DNA of 64,000 bases from Catellatospora bangladeshensis (GCF_016862575.1 NZ_BONF01000011.1:186001-250000), one strand, 5' to 3'. Counted from the stretch's first letter, positions 1 through 8,408 are shown. Program-made: numbers and translations. Notes: generated from the letters alone by a model not told the origin.

Positions 1-2563
1 CGGATTCGATCGCGGCGACGATCGCCGCACCGTACGCGGCCTGCTCGGTGCGCTGGCCGACGCGCGCCTGCGGGGTCGACGAGTAGTGGTTGGAGACCGC
101 CCACAGCTCGTAGGACTCCGTGCCGCCGGGCGCGGCGGCGACGGTGAACCGGGCCACCTGCGGGGCGCGGGTGAACACGTTCGACCCGTCCACGCCGGTG
201 GAGGTGTCGACGTCCGAGGGCAGGTCGGCGTTGAGCACCTTCGGGTTCTGCACGTGGGTGTTGTAGGCCAGGCCCTCGCCGCGGTACACGACACCCGGCT
301 CCGCGGTCAGCACCGAGGCCGGGGCCGCCAGCGACAGCCGGTCGGTGCGGTAGAGGAACCCGGCGACGATGCCCCGGGCGTCCGCGCCGTCGCGGTCGTA
401 CGCGGCGTCGTACGCCGGCCCGCCCGCGGCCGCCACGGCCAGCGCCAGCTCCTGCAGCGTGTCCGGCTTGCCGTCGGCGTTGTTGACGTCGCCGCAGGTC
501 AGCGCACCGGCGGTGACGGTGCAGATGTCCTGGTCCTCGGCCTCCTGCACCAGCAGCAGGTCGGGGGCGTGCAGGTCACCGGCGATCTGCGCGGCGAGCG
601 CGCCCAGGTGCGCCTGGTAGTCCTCCGCGTTGGCCGGCACGTAGTCGAACGGCGGGGAGACGCCGGGACAGCCGGAGTTGCCCAGGAAGTCGCAGCCGTC
701 GAACGGGTCGTCGCGGAAGTCGTAGAGGTTCTCCACGTTGTACGTGGCCACGGCCAGCTCCCGGTCGCGCTGCGCCGGGGCGGGCGGGTTGTTCGCCGAC
801 GGGTCGGCGCCCGCGCCGAAGTCGGCGGCGGCGACCTGGATGCCGTACTTGTCGAAGGAGAAGTTCAGACCACCCACGGCGTCGGCCGACAGCACGTCGA
901 ACGTGTGCGCGGGCGGCAGCAGCGTGTCCACGCTCTGGGCGGTCCACTTCACGCCGGTGGTGCCGAGCATGATGCGGGTGCCGTTGCCGTCGTCGAAGAC
1001 GTGCGCGGTGTCGTTGTCCATCGGGTGCGCGTCGCGGTAGACGCGGCGGGTCAGCGGGTCCGTGCGGTCCAGCAGCGGGTCGTCGACGTCGAGCACATAG
1101 ATCTCGGAGTCGGCGGTGGAGCCGAACACGTCGCGGCCGCTGGCGGCGACGCTGCCGGCGCGTACGCGCAGCTGCTCGCCCTCGTGGCGCTCCCAGAACC
1201 GGTTGGCGGCGGCCAGCTCCTGCGGCGGGGTGGCGTTCGTGACGGCGTAGTCGGTGACGCCGGACTCGATGACGCGGACCAGCGAGGCGGACGACAGCTG
1301 GGTCATGAAGAAGTATTCCGAGACCCGCGCCCGCAGCACGACCTCGTCGCCGACCTGCGGCACGTAGCCGCCGATGAGCGAGCTGAACGCGCCCATGAAC
1401 ACGAAGATGCCGTCGGAGCTGTTCGGGTCGCCGTCCGTGGCGCCGTTGCGCGACTGGAGGTAGAAGCCGTACTGCGCGGCGCCGGCCGAGGTCTTGGCCA
1501 GGGTGCGCTGGGTGATCACGCCGCGCACGTCGTACAGCGCGCTGCTGGTGCCCGTGCCGGTGGCCGGGGCCAGCGGCGAGCGGTCCTGCACGCCGTTCTC
1601 GGCGTCGGTGGTGGCGCCCTGGACCTCGCCGACGGCCAGCACCCGGTTCACGTTGACGGTGAAGCCGCAGGTGGCGGTGGTGCCGTCGGTGTCGGTGGCG
1701 GTCACGGTGACCGCGTACGCGCCGAAGGGCAGGTCCGCGTCGGCGGTGATCGTCGCGGAGGCGGTGCCGCCGGGCGCGCCGGCCGGGGTGAGCGCGGTGC
1801 GGGAGATGGTGCCCGCGGCGGGGGCCGGGCTGACGGCGGTGACGGCCAGGTCGACGATCGTGTCGTCGGGGTCCGTGGCGGTGACCGTGCGGGTGCCGGC
1901 CTGGCCCTGCGACACGGTCAGGGCGCCGCCGCAGGTCAGCGTCGCCGGGGTGTCGACGGGGCCGCCGCCGGTGCTGTGCGCGCCGAGGCCGTCGAAGGTG
2001 TCCACGGCGTAGCCGGTCCAGCCGGTGGCCGGGTCGAACGCGTCGCCGGGATCGGTGTCGCCCGCGGTGACGGCCGCGTCGCGGCGGATGGTGTTGTCGG
2101 CGGTGCTGTTCAGGCCGGTGCCCCACTCGGTGCCGGGGTCGGTGCCGATCTGCCCGATCGAGTCCACGACGGTCCCGGCCGGGCCGCCCTTGCGCAGCAC
2201 GATCGCGTCGTCGCCGTTGTAGAAGCTGGCCGAGCTGGTCTGGTCGGCCTGGGCCAGGACCGCGGCGACGGCGCTGGCGTGGGCCAGCACGTACACGTCG
2301 CCGTCGGCGACCGTGCCGGTCAGCGCGACGGTCCCGCCGGCGGTGGTGGCGCCGTTGAAGTAGAACTGCACGACGTACTGTCCGGCGGCCAGGTCCACGG
2401 CCGAGCCGGTGCCGTTGTAGAACTCCAGTGCCTTGTTGTTGGAGCTGCCCTCGACGTACTCGGAGATGAGCAGGTCGGTGGGCGCGGCCACGGCGGCGGG
2501 TCCCACCGCCGTGAAGCCTGCCAACACGGCCAGTACAACGGCGGCGCGCATAGTGCGACGCAT
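1..2563 (-). CDS. Secreted lamin-tail / ExeM-NucH-type extracellular nuclease, 3' part outside the window
   Basis: Read leftwards from an ATG at 2563 that follows a GGGAGG ribosome site; the frame stays open to base 1, so the C-terminus is missing. Residues 1-26 form a signal peptide ending AVAAP. A lamin-tail domain follows (about 28-150: LISEYVEGSSNNKALEFYN, then FYNGDDAIVL and DSIGQIGTDPG). Bacterial Ig-like beta segments and an OB-like stretch come next, then the start of an endonuclease/exonuclease/phosphatase domain (VATYNVENLYDF, then LLLVQEAED with the catalytic Glu). This order is that of ExeM/NucH-like extracellular DNases, which degrade DNA outside the cell for phosphate or nucleoside scavenging or biofilm remodelling. 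The function is family knowledge; the active-site His residues lie beyond the window. Confidence 0.85.
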   Translation of the reverse strand, partial: MRRTMRAAVVLAVLAGFTAVGPAAVAAPTDLLISEYVEGSSNNKALEFYNGTGSAVDLAAGQYVVQFYFNGATTAGGTVALTGTVADGDVYVLAHASAVAAVLAQADQTSSASFYNGDDAIVLRKGGPAGTVVDSIGQIGTDPGTEWGTGLNSTADNTIRRDAAVTAGDTDPGDAFDPATGWTGYAVDTFDGLGAHSTGGGPVDTPATLTCGGALTVSQGQAGTRTVTATDPDDTIVDLAVTAVSPAPAAGTISRTALTPAGAPGGTASATITADADLPFGAYAVTVTATDTDGTTATCGFTVNVNRVLAVGEVQGATTDAENGVQDRSPLAPATGTGTSSALYDVRGVITQRTLAKTSAGAAQYGFYLQSRNGATDGDPNSSDGIFVFMGAFSSLIGGYVPQVGDEVVLRARVSEYFFMTQLSSASLVRVIESGVTDYAVTNATPPQELAAANRFWERHEGEQLRVRAGSVAASGRDVFGSTADSEIYVLDVDDPLLDRTDPLTRRVYRDAHPMDNDTAHVFDDGNGTRIMLGTTGVKWTAQSVDTLLPPAHTFDVLSADAVGGLNFSFDKYGIQVAAADFGAGADPSANNPPAPAQRDRELAVATYNVENLYDFRDDPFDGCDFLGNSGCPGVSPPFDYVPANAEDYQAHLGALAAQIAGDLHAPDLLLVQEAEDQDICTVTAGALTCGDVNNADGKPDTLQELALAVAAAGGPAYDAAYDRDGADARGIVAGFLYRTDRLSLAAPASVLTAEPGVVYRGEGLAYNTHVQNPKVLNADLPSDVDTSTGVDGSNVFTRAPQVARFTVAAAPGGTESYELWAVSNHYSSTPQARVGQRTEQAAYGAAIVAAIES

Positions 2564-2698
2564 CGAATCCTCCCGGGGTTAGGAGGATGACCCTACTGGC
2601 CGGTCAATATCCGGTCCACCCGCCGTCGTGACCTGCGGGTGAACACTGTGGACGGTCCGCGACGGCCTGTCGCATCCACGTTCGCGAAAGAGCGCGGG

Positions 2699-2950
2699 TC
2701 AGGCCACCGGCGGGTGGCCGCCGTCGCCGTCGACGATGACGTCCATCGTGCCGTCCTGGGTGAGGTCGACCATCGTCACGTCCGGCTTGCCGTCACCGTC
2801 GGTGTCCGACTGGAACAGGTCGGCGGTGCCGTCGCCGTCGGTGTCGATGGCCCACAGGTCGGGCTTGCCGTCACCGGTCGTGTCCAGGGCGAGGATCTCG
2901 TCGTGCCCGTCACCTCGGGTCTGCACTGTCTGCGTCATGCCGCTGGTCAT
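2699..2950 (-). CDS. Small Asp-rich calcium-loop-like repeat protein
   Basis: An 83-residue acidic protein made of about five repeats of the form (L/I)D(T/S)DGDGxxD (DTTGDGKPDLWAIDTDGDGT and similar), resembling dockerin/thrombospondin-3/FG-GAP calcium loops. No signal peptide or membrane segment is visible, so it is probably cytoplasmic. An upstream ATG at 2980 and a downstream one at 2938 are also possible; no strong ribosome site decides. It lies alone between the secreted nuclease and the wall-anchored protein. Calcium binding is inferred from Asp spacing only, and the role is unknown. Confidence 0.65.
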   Translation of the reverse strand: MTSGMTQTVQTRGDGHDEILALDTTGDGKPDLWAIDTDGDGTADLFQSDTDGDGKPDVTMVDLTQDGTMDVIVDGDGGHPPVA

Positions 2951-3232
2951 ACCCGGGCCGCCCCGGCGAAAACCGGCCATGCCGCGCCGCGGGCGCGTCC
3001 GCGGCGCGAGACAGTCCTCACACCGGATCAGGCACGCTCCGGTGGAATGTGTCGCCGATCGGCTGACGACCTGTCGCCGCCGGACGACGAGTGCACGTCA
3101 CGGCCTGACCGTTCGGCCAGGTCAGGTGGCCTCCCGGCCCGGCATGACAGGCCGTCGACATGATCAAAAGAGGGGGCGGGACCGGCAGGATGACCGTGCA
3201 CTCTGCTGACCTCACGCACCCTCGGAGAGAAC

Positions 3233-4198
3233 ATGGACAAGCGCTGGCGCATCGCGATCGTCGCGGGCGCGGTGCTCGCTACCGGCACCGTCGGCTTCGC
3301 CGCCATCCCGGCACTGGCCGACGAGACCCCGGACGCGCCGTACAACACCGTCCTGCACGAGCCCCACCAGGGCACCTACGCCAAGGCGTACAGCAAGGAC
3401 TGCAGCGAGGTCGGCAACATCGGCGACACCAAGGACGGCTGGGTGTTCAACGCCCCGTCGAACGAGTTCGACAAGGCCGTCGGCATGTGGGCGAAGTTCG
3501 ACACCGGCGACGGCACCGTCACCACGTACATCAAGACGGGCGACAACGACGCGTACCCGCACGGTTTCGCCAACGCGAGCAACCCGCACCTGGCCTGGGT
3601 CGTCGTGCCGCAGGGCTGGAAGCTGCTCACCGCCCAGGCGAAGATCGACCAGAAGAACGCGAAGAACGACCTCAAGCTGGTCGTCACGCACACCTGCCCC
3701 GGCAAGCCGGCGCCGTCGCCCAGCCCGTCGCCGTCCGCCTCGCCGTCGCCCGAGGTGAGCCAGTCCCCGACGCCCGGCCCGTCGCCGTCGGAGTCGGTCT
3801 CCCCGTCGCCCGAGACCAGCACCTCGCCGTCCCCGGAGGTCACCCCCTCGCCGGAGACCAGCGTCTCGCCCGAGCCGAGCGACTCCCCGGAGCCGAGCGA
3901 CTCGCCCGAGCCCAGCGACTCCCCGGAGCCCAGCAACTCGCCCGAGCCGAGCAACTCGCCGGAGCCCAGCAACTCGCCCGAGCCGAGCACCTCGGCCAGC
4001 GCCTCGCCGTCGGCGAGCACGTCCACCAGCCCGTCGGCCGGTGACACGCCGTCGGCGTCGGTCAGCCCGAGCGCCGGCGCCGAGCTGCCGCGCACCGGCA
4101 CCGCGGTCACCGCGATCGCCGTCGCGGGTGTCGCGCTGATCGCCACCGGCGCGGTCCTGCTGCTCGCGGTCCGGCGGCGGCGTGAGCTGAGCGCCTGA
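3233..4198 (+). CDS. LPXTG-type cell-wall-anchored protein with SPEPS repeat stalk
   Basis: A 321-residue secreted protein. Residues 1-29 are a signal peptide (cut near ALADE). About 30-160 form a small globular domain with two Cys (KDCSE, HTCPG). A Ser/Pro-rich stalk follows (about 160-285) containing seven SPEP(S/N) pentad-like repeats. The C-terminus has the sortase signal LPRTG, a hydrophobic helix and RRRRE, so sortase should attach it to peptidoglycan; no sortase gene is in the window. A GGAGAGA ribosome site precedes the ATG and a strong hairpin terminator follows. The globular domain could act in adhesion or as a hyphal surface protein, but nothing identifies a ligand. Confidence 0.85.
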   Translation: MDKRWRIAIVAGAVLATGTVGFAAIPALADETPDAPYNTVLHEPHQGTYAKAYSKDCSEVGNIGDTKDGWVFNAPSNEFDKAVGMWAKFDTGDGTVTTYIKTGDNDAYPHGFANASNPHLAWVVVPQGWKLLTAQAKIDQKNAKNDLKLVVTHTCPGKPAPSPSPSPSASPSPEVSQSPTPGPSPSESVSPSPETSTSPSPEVTPSPETSVSPEPSDSPEPSDSPEPSDSPEPSNSPEPSNSPEPSNSPEPSTSASASPSASTSTSPSAGDTPSASVSPSAGAELPRTGTAVTAIAVAGVALIATGAVLLLAVRRRRELSA

Positions 4199-4212
4199 CC
4201 GTAAGGCATACC

Positions 4213-4249
4213 GAAAGGAGGGCTTCCCGGCCGGGGAGCCCTCCTTTTC
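4213..4249 (+). terminator. Rho-independent terminator after the LPXTG gene
   Basis: Long hairpin: AAAGGAGGGCT pairs with AGCCCTCCTTTT around a CCCGGCCGGGG-type core, ending in TTTTCT. It starts 14 bases after the stop codon at 4198. Confidence 0.85.
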
Positions 4250-4288
4250 TGTCCGTGCGGGTGGACGACGGCCGCCGCGGGCGGGCCT

Positions 4289-4294
4289 TACCCT
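4289..4294 (+). promoter_or_regulatory. Leaderless -10 box of the gene at 4302
   Basis: TACCCT followed by 7 bases and the ATG at 4302; there is no ribosome site. This spacing puts transcription start at or next to the start codon. Confidence 0.5.
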
Positions 4295-4301
4295 CTCTGC
4301 C

Positions 4302-4892
4302 ATGCCCAACCCCCTCCGCGCGCTGCACCCCCGCCAATTCCGGGGTGTACGCCTGTTCCTGATCATCACCGTCGGCGCGCTGATCGCCGCGCTGGCCGGC
4401 AGCGCGCTGCTGCCGGCCGAGCACCGTGGCCTGGTGATCGGGCTCGTGCTGGCGGCGGGTCTGGTCGCGGGGTGGTTCTGGCTGTCGGGGTTCCGCCCGG
4501 TGTGGACGGCCGTGGCGGCGGTGCTCGGCTTCCTGTTCGTGGTGAGCGTGCTGCAGGAGACCGGCCCCAGCCTGCTGCAGCTGCGCGGCGGCCAGGTCGA
4601 GGCGCAGACGATGGGCCTGCGCGAGAGCGACGGCCCGGCCGACCGCTACCACTACACCGTGACGGCGCTGTCCGGCCGCGCCATCGGCGGCGAGCTGAGC
4701 CTGGACGAGCAGGCGTACCAGGTGGGCGAGTCGCTGACCGTGGTGGAGGAGCCGGACGGCCTGGCCCATCCGATGCTGCCCGCCGAGGTCGCCGAGCACC
4801 GCCAGAGCTGGCTCGCGCTGCTGGTCCTGTACCTGGCCACCGCCCTGCTGTGCTTCCTGGCAGGCCGCCCCCGCCGCCCGAAGACCGCCTGA
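4302..4892 (+). CDS. Hypothetical membrane protein with three or four TM helices
   Basis: A 196-residue protein with hydrophobic segments near residues 17-37, 43-61 and 66-83, an extracytoplasmic or cytoplasmic beta-rich domain (about 90-160, ending VVEEPDGLAHPMLPAEVAEH), and a last helix near 168-187 followed by a basic tail RPRRPKTA. No family recognised. It appears to be leaderless (TACCCT box 7 bases upstream). The 3' end runs towards a 75-nt hairpin shared with the convergent hydrolase gene. Confidence 0.75.
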   Translation: MPNPLRALHPRQFRGVRLFLIITVGALIAALAGSALLPAEHRGLVIGLVLAAGLVAGWFWLSGFRPVWTAVAAVLGFLFVVSVLQETGPSLLQLRGGQVEAQTMGLRESDGPADRYHYTVTALSGRAIGGELSLDEQAYQVGESLTVVEEPDGLAHPMLPAEVAEHRQSWLALLVLYLATALLCFLAGRPRRPKTA

Positions 4893-4929
4893 CCCGCCTC
4901 GTCCCGCCGCCCGCGGTCCGGGCCCGCTT

Positions 4930-5004
4930 GATCGTCCGACTTGCCAGGCACCTGGGCGTATCTTGAGCGCGCTTTCGCCCGTATGCCTGGCAAGTCCGAC
5001 GATC
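4930..5004. repeat. 75-nt intergenic hairpin repeat, family B copy 1
   Basis: The outer arms GATCGTCCGACTTGCCAGGC and its near-perfect complement GCCTGGCAAGTCCGACGATC have one mismatch; an inner TGGGCG/CGCCC stem and an apical TATCTTG...TTT segment follow. It lies between convergent genes, and the last two bases overlap the hydrolase stop codon. Other copies are at 37139-37213 and 40181-40255, all exactly 75 nt. Probably a bidirectional terminator or RNA processing signal. Confidence 0.85.
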
Positions 5005-5881
5005 AGCGCGGCGGGACCGGCGGGGCGGCCGGGTCGAGGTGGGACTCCAGCCAGGGGCGCAGGACGGGGAGGACGGCGGCGGCCTGCATGGCCTGCATGT
5101 GGTCGAGGCCGTCGAGCACCGCGACGTCCCAGCCCAGCGCGGACAGCTCGGCGAGGTTGCGAACGACGGGCCCGGCGATGTCGACGACCGTGCCGCCCCA
5201 CTGCTCCGGGTACTCGATCACGTCGGCGCCGCCCACCACGCACAGCCGGGGGCAGGTGAGCGGGGGCAGCGCGGCCCGGTCGTCGAAGCCGCGCAGCGAC
5301 TCGTACAGCGTGACGAACTGGCCGGTCTGCGCCTCGGACGTGGTCACCTGCGCGTTCGACCAGTCACCGGGCTCGGGCGGGCCGGTGGGCCGCGGCGGGT
5401 CGAGCGCGGCGGCGCGGGCCATGTCGTGCGCGGTGGCGGTCACCTTCAGCATCTGCGCGTACGGGCCGTCGATCGGCGGGTAGCCGCCCATCACCAGCGC
5501 CGACAGCCGGTCGGTGCGCAGGGCGAGCTGGAGCCCGGCCAGGCCGAGCCAGGAGTAGCCGTAGTAGGCGAACCGGTCGGCCCCGGCCGCGTCGGCGACG
5601 GCCAGCAGGTCCCGCGCGACGGCGTCCGGGGTGAGCGTGCCCGGCCGGGGCGCGGCCATCACGTGCGCCTCGTAGCCGACGGCGACGACGCGGAACCGGT
5701 CGCGCAGGCCGTCGATCAGGGACCGTCCCAGCGCCGGATCGGCGCCCCACGCGCGCATCGACGCGGCCTGCTCGCCCTCGACCGGCCGCGGGTCCACGGC
5801 CAGCAGCAACGCGGGCCCGTCCCCGTGCACCTCGAACTCGATCATCTGGCCGCCGGGCAGCCGCACGCTCTCCACAAACAT
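5003..5881 (-). CDS. Alpha/beta hydrolase
   Basis: A 292-residue alpha/beta-hydrolase-fold protein. The nucleophile elbow reads YYGYSWLGLAG, so the nucleophile would be the Ser of GYSWLG, a slight departure from GxSxG. A late Asp (VVGGADVIEYPE) and the His in LDGLDHMQAM complete a plausible triad. No signal peptide; cytoplasmic. It is divergent from a TetR-family gene, with the start codons 61 bases apart around an inverted repeat, so it is a likely target of that regulator. The ATG at 5881 has GGAG immediately next to it, leaving the true start slightly uncertain. Substrate unknown. Confidence 0.85.
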   Translation of the reverse strand: MFVESVRLPGGQMIEFEVHGDGPALLLAVDPRPVEGEQAASMRAWGADPALGRSLIDGLRDRFRVVAVGYEAHVMAAPRPGTLTPDAVARDLLAVADAAGADRFAYYGYSWLGLAGLQLALRTDRLSALVMGGYPPIDGPYAQMLKVTATAHDMARAAALDPPRPTGPPEPGDWSNAQVTTSEAQTGQFVTLYESLRGFDDRAALPPLTCPRLCVVGGADVIEYPEQWGGTVVDIAGPVVRNLAELSALGWDVAVLDGLDHMQAMQAAAVLPVLRPWLESHLDPAAPPVPPR

Positions 5882-5935
5882 CTCCGTATGCTGTAAGCCG
5901 ATCCTCTCGCCGACATTAGCTTACGACGTACGGAG
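5882..5935. promoter_or_regulatory. Inverted repeat in the hydrolase/tetR divergent promoter
   Basis: CTCCGTATGCTGTAAGC (5882-5898) faces GCTTACGACGTACGGAG (5919-5935): outer 7 bp (CTCCGTA/TACGGAG) and inner 6 bp (GTAAGC/GCTTAC) match, and four central bases do not. It lies between two divergent start codons, as expected for an operator of the adjacent TetR-type protein controlling both genes. Confidence 0.55.
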
Positions 5936-5942
5936 TTGTCAC

Positions 5943-6749
5943 ATGACGGTCTACGGCGGCCAGGGCGACCCCGCCCGCACCATGGCCCTGCTGTGGCGCG
6001 CCCACTCCCCCGCCGCCGAGGCCACCGGCCCGAAACGGCGCGCGGCGCCCGGCCCCAAACAGGGCCTCACCGTCGACGCGATCATCGAGGCCGCGATCGC
6101 GCTCGCCGACGCCGACGGCATGGAGAAGCTGTCCATGCGCGCCGTCGGCGAACGCCTCGGCACCTCCGCCATGGCGCTCTACACGTACGTGCCCAGCAAG
6201 CGCGAACTCGTCGACCTCATGTACGACCAGGCCCACGCCGGCCTGCCGCACTCCTACGACCTGGCCGGAGGCCGGGACGCCGCCGTGCACGCCTGGACCG
6301 GCGACCTGTGGACCCGCTACCTGGCCCACCCGTGGCTGCTGCAGGTCTCCTTCGCCCGCCCGGTGCTCGGCCCGCACGAGCAGTCCGTCCTGGAGTCGCT
6401 GCTCGGCATCCTGCACGGCACCGGCGTGCCCGCGCCCGCCGTACGCCCCACCGTCAGCGCGCTGTTCCACCTCATCCGCGGCGCGGCCCAGACCGCCGCC
6501 GAATCCCGCGCCGCGGCCACCGCCACCGGCACCTCCGACGAGCAGTGGTGGACCGAGCGCTCCACCCAGCTCGCCACCCTCGTCCCCGACTTCGCGACCC
6601 GCTTCCCCCACTCGGCCGCCCTGTCCGCCGCCCCGCCCCCGGCCGACGCCCCGTCCACGTACGACCCCGTCGCCCACACCCGCCACACCCTCGACGCCGC
6701 CCTCGACCTCCTCCTCACCGCCTTGACGAAAGGAAGGGCACCTTCTTAA
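5943..6749 (+). CDS. TetR/AcrR-family transcriptional regulator
   Basis: A 268-residue protein. The N-terminal helix-turn-helix (about 40-90) reads IIEAAIALADADGMEKLSMR, then VGERLGTSAMALYTYVPSKR. The long C-terminal half resembles the TetR_C (tetracycline-repressor-like) ligand domain. A GGAG lies 7 bases before the ATG. It is divergent from the hydrolase and shares an inverted-repeat operator region, which suggests autoregulation and control of the hydrolase. Oddity: the last residues KGRAPS and the TAA are encoded by an intergenic palindromic repeat, exactly as in the paralogue gene ending at 7659, so the native C-terminus was probably altered by repeat insertion. Confidence 0.9.
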   Translation: MTVYGGQGDPARTMALLWRAHSPAAEATGPKRRAAPGPKQGLTVDAIIEAAIALADADGMEKLSMRAVGERLGTSAMALYTYVPSKRELVDLMYDQAHAGLPHSYDLAGGRDAAVHAWTGDLWTRYLAHPWLLQVSFARPVLGPHEQSVLESLLGILHGTGVPAPAVRPTVSALFHLIRGAAQTAAESRAAATATGTSDEQWWTERSTQLATLVPDFATRFPHSAALSAAPPPADAPSTYDPVAHTRHTLDAALDLLLTALTKGRAPS

Positions 6750-6781
6750 CGCTATGCGTAGAGGAAGGGCACCTTCTTAAC
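6729..6781. repeat. GAAGG-GCA-CCTTC palindromic repeat, family A copy 1
   Basis: Two direct units of GGAAGGGCACCTTCTTAAC separated by a GCTATGCGTAGA linker. Each unit is itself a small hairpin (GAAGG, loop GCA, CCTTC). It encodes the last residues and stop of the TetR gene. The copy at 7627-7680 is its exact reverse complement. Confidence 0.9.
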
Positions 6782-6858
6782 GCGCCGCAGGCAACGCCGC
6801 AGCACACGACGGGCAAGGTGCAGTCCTCCGGGTGCGCATGCCCGGATGCCGGAGGTGA

Positions 6859-7596
6859 TCAGCCGCGGGCCGAAGCCTCCGCGTCCAGGCCGTACGCCGC
6901 AGCGTCGTATCGCAAGGTCAACCGGTCGAGCTCGACAGGGGTGCCGATGGCCGACCGGTCGTCGACGTGCTCCGCATACCAACCGATCGCGTGCGCCAGG
7001 CGATCGTCGGGCACGTCCCACGCACCGAGGGACAGGTGATCGTGCGCCGGCAGCGGTTCGACGAACTCGGGCTCGGCGAGGCGCACCGTGAGCCGCCGGC
7101 CGTTCGCCCACAACTGCGGCCCGGCCTCCAGCGCGTCCCACGGGATGAACGTGCGCCACGGCGTACGCCGGACGATGCCCTCCGGCCGCAGCTCCAGGCG
7201 TGGGAACCCTTGCCAGATCAGCATGGTGACCAGAGCGATAGCGACCACCAGCAGTACCAGCGCCGTGATCTGAACATGCACGTGTGAGCTGCGTACGATG
7301 CCGGCGAGAGCCACCTGGCCCACTGCCAGCCAGCCCACGGGGCTCACCCGGCTCCGCAACGAACCGGTGGTGAACCCGCCGTACCCGACGGTGAACCCCG
7401 CACAGCCTGGCGCGTTGCGCGCCCCGGACAGGATCGACGCGATGGGCAGCCAGCCGAACGCGAGCACCGCCGCGGGCCAGTGCCAGCGCGCCGACACCAT
7501 CGTCGCGGCCACGTTGCACACGACGGCGGTCAGTCCGATCACGAGGAAGAGCAGCGCTTCGCGCCTGGCGACCTGGTACACCGTCATGGCGGGCAT
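6859..7596 (-). CDS. Membrane protein, paralogue 1 of a tandem pair
   Basis: A 245-residue protein with TM helices near 14-34, 40-57 and 108-128, then a soluble domain (about 130-235: FPRLELRPEGI, then FIPWDAL, then WYAEHVDDRSAIGTPVELDR). It is homologous by eye to the next gene: same SYGGFTTG-like motif (GYGGFTTGSL), PRL(E/Q)LRP(E/D)GI, F(I/V)PW(D/E)AL and IGTxxELDRL. The shared C-terminal block looks PH-like (bacterial PH-domain style), an inference only. The gene is flanked by inverted copies of the palindromic family A repeat, suggesting tandem duplication of a gene-plus-repeat unit. Function unknown. Confidence 0.75.
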   Translation of the reverse strand: MPAMTVYQVARREALLFLVIGLTAVVCNVAATMVSARWHWPAAVLAFGWLPIASILSGARNAPGCAGFTVGYGGFTTGSLRSRVSPVGWLAVGQVALAGIVRSSHVHVQITALVLLVVAIALVTMLIWQGFPRLELRPEGIVRRTPWRTFIPWDALEAGPQLWANGRRLTVRLAEPEFVEPLPAHDHLSLGAWDVPDDRLAHAIGWYAEHVDDRSAIGTPVELDRLTLRYDAAAYGLDAEASARG

Positions 7597-7626
7597 GGTA
7601 CGGAGCCGGCACCAGCCACGCGGAGG

Positions 7627-7680
7627 GTTAAGAAGGTGCCCTTCCTCTACGCATAGCGTTAAGAAGGTGCCCTTCCTTTA
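7627..7680. repeat. Palindromic repeat, family A copy 2 (inverted relative to copy 1)
   Basis: Exact reverse complement of the 6729-6781 copy. It separates the two paralogous membrane-protein genes and encodes the KGRAPS-stop tail of the gene ending at 7659. Confidence 0.9.
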
Positions 7681-8408
7681 GAGGGCTGCGCTGTCGCGTC
7701 GTATCGGGCGTTGAGGCGGTCGAGTTCCTCCTGGGTGCCGATGAGCGGGCGGTCCTCGGGGTGGGTGGCGTACCAGTCGATCGCGTACACCAGCAGGTCC
7801 TCCTCGACGTCCCAGTCGCCGAGGATCACGCGGGGCTCGTACGACGGCGGGTCGATCAGCTCGGGCTCCGGCACGTGCAGCACGGGCGACTGCTTCGGCT
7901 GCCGCCTCGCCCAGATCGGGAGCCGCCCGACGGGCAGCGCCTCCCACGGGACGAATCGGCGCCGCGGGGCGGACCACACGAGGATGCCGTCCGGGCGCAA
8001 CTGGAGCCGCGGATGCCCGCGCCAGATCAGCCACGCCCACAAGCCGACCGCCGCCACCAGCACCACCGGCAAGAAGATCCGAAAGAAGGCCTGCCTCGCC
8101 TCCAGTGCGTTGTCGATCAGCGACGACGTGGCCATCACAGAACCGGCCGCCACCACACGGCGATCGGTCATGCCCGTGGTGAATCCGCCGTACGACGCGG
8201 AGAACCGCCTGTCGATGGGCACACGCCCCCGCCGGGCCAGGTAGAGCAGCCCCCAGAACACGGCCAGAGGCACGAATTGCAGCACGAGCAGCACCGGCCA
8301 CCGCTCGCCCCACACCGCTGCGGCAGCTGCGCACGCCGCCGCGATCAAGGAGAGGGCGAGGAACCACAGCGCGTCGCGCCGGGCCTTGGTCGGGGTCATG
8401 GGCGGCAT
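7659..8408 (-). CDS. Membrane protein, paralogue 2 of a tandem pair
   Basis: A 249-residue protein with TM helices near 14-32, 38-56 and 108-128, followed by the soluble domain shared with its neighbour (LQLRPDGILVW, FVPWEALPVG, YAIDWYATHPEDRPLIGT). It has the ASYGGFTTGM motif where the neighbour has VGYGGFTTGS. The last seven residues (SKGRAPS) and the TAA come from the family A repeat at 7627-7680, the same tail as the TetR gene at 6749. Function unknown; clearly the product of a local duplication followed by divergence. Confidence 0.75.
   Translation of the reverse strand: MPPMTPTKARRDALWFLALSLIAAACAAAAAVWGERWPVLLVLQFVPLAVFWGLLYLARRGRVPIDRRFSASYGGFTTGMTDRRVVAAGSVMATSSLIDNALEARQAFFRIFLPVVLVAAVGLWAWLIWRGHPRLQLRPDGILVWSAPRRRFVPWEALPVGRLPIWARRQPKQSPVLHVPEPELIDPPSYEPRVILGDWDVEEDLLVYAIDWYATHPEDRPLIGTQEELDRLNARYDATAQPSKGRAPS

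Noticed and set aside
86-2590. Very long plus-strand open frame
   Set aside because: Antisense shadow of the secreted nuclease; composition is Arg/Gly/Val-rich without domains, while the minus frame shows signal peptide and lamin-tail/nuclease motifs.
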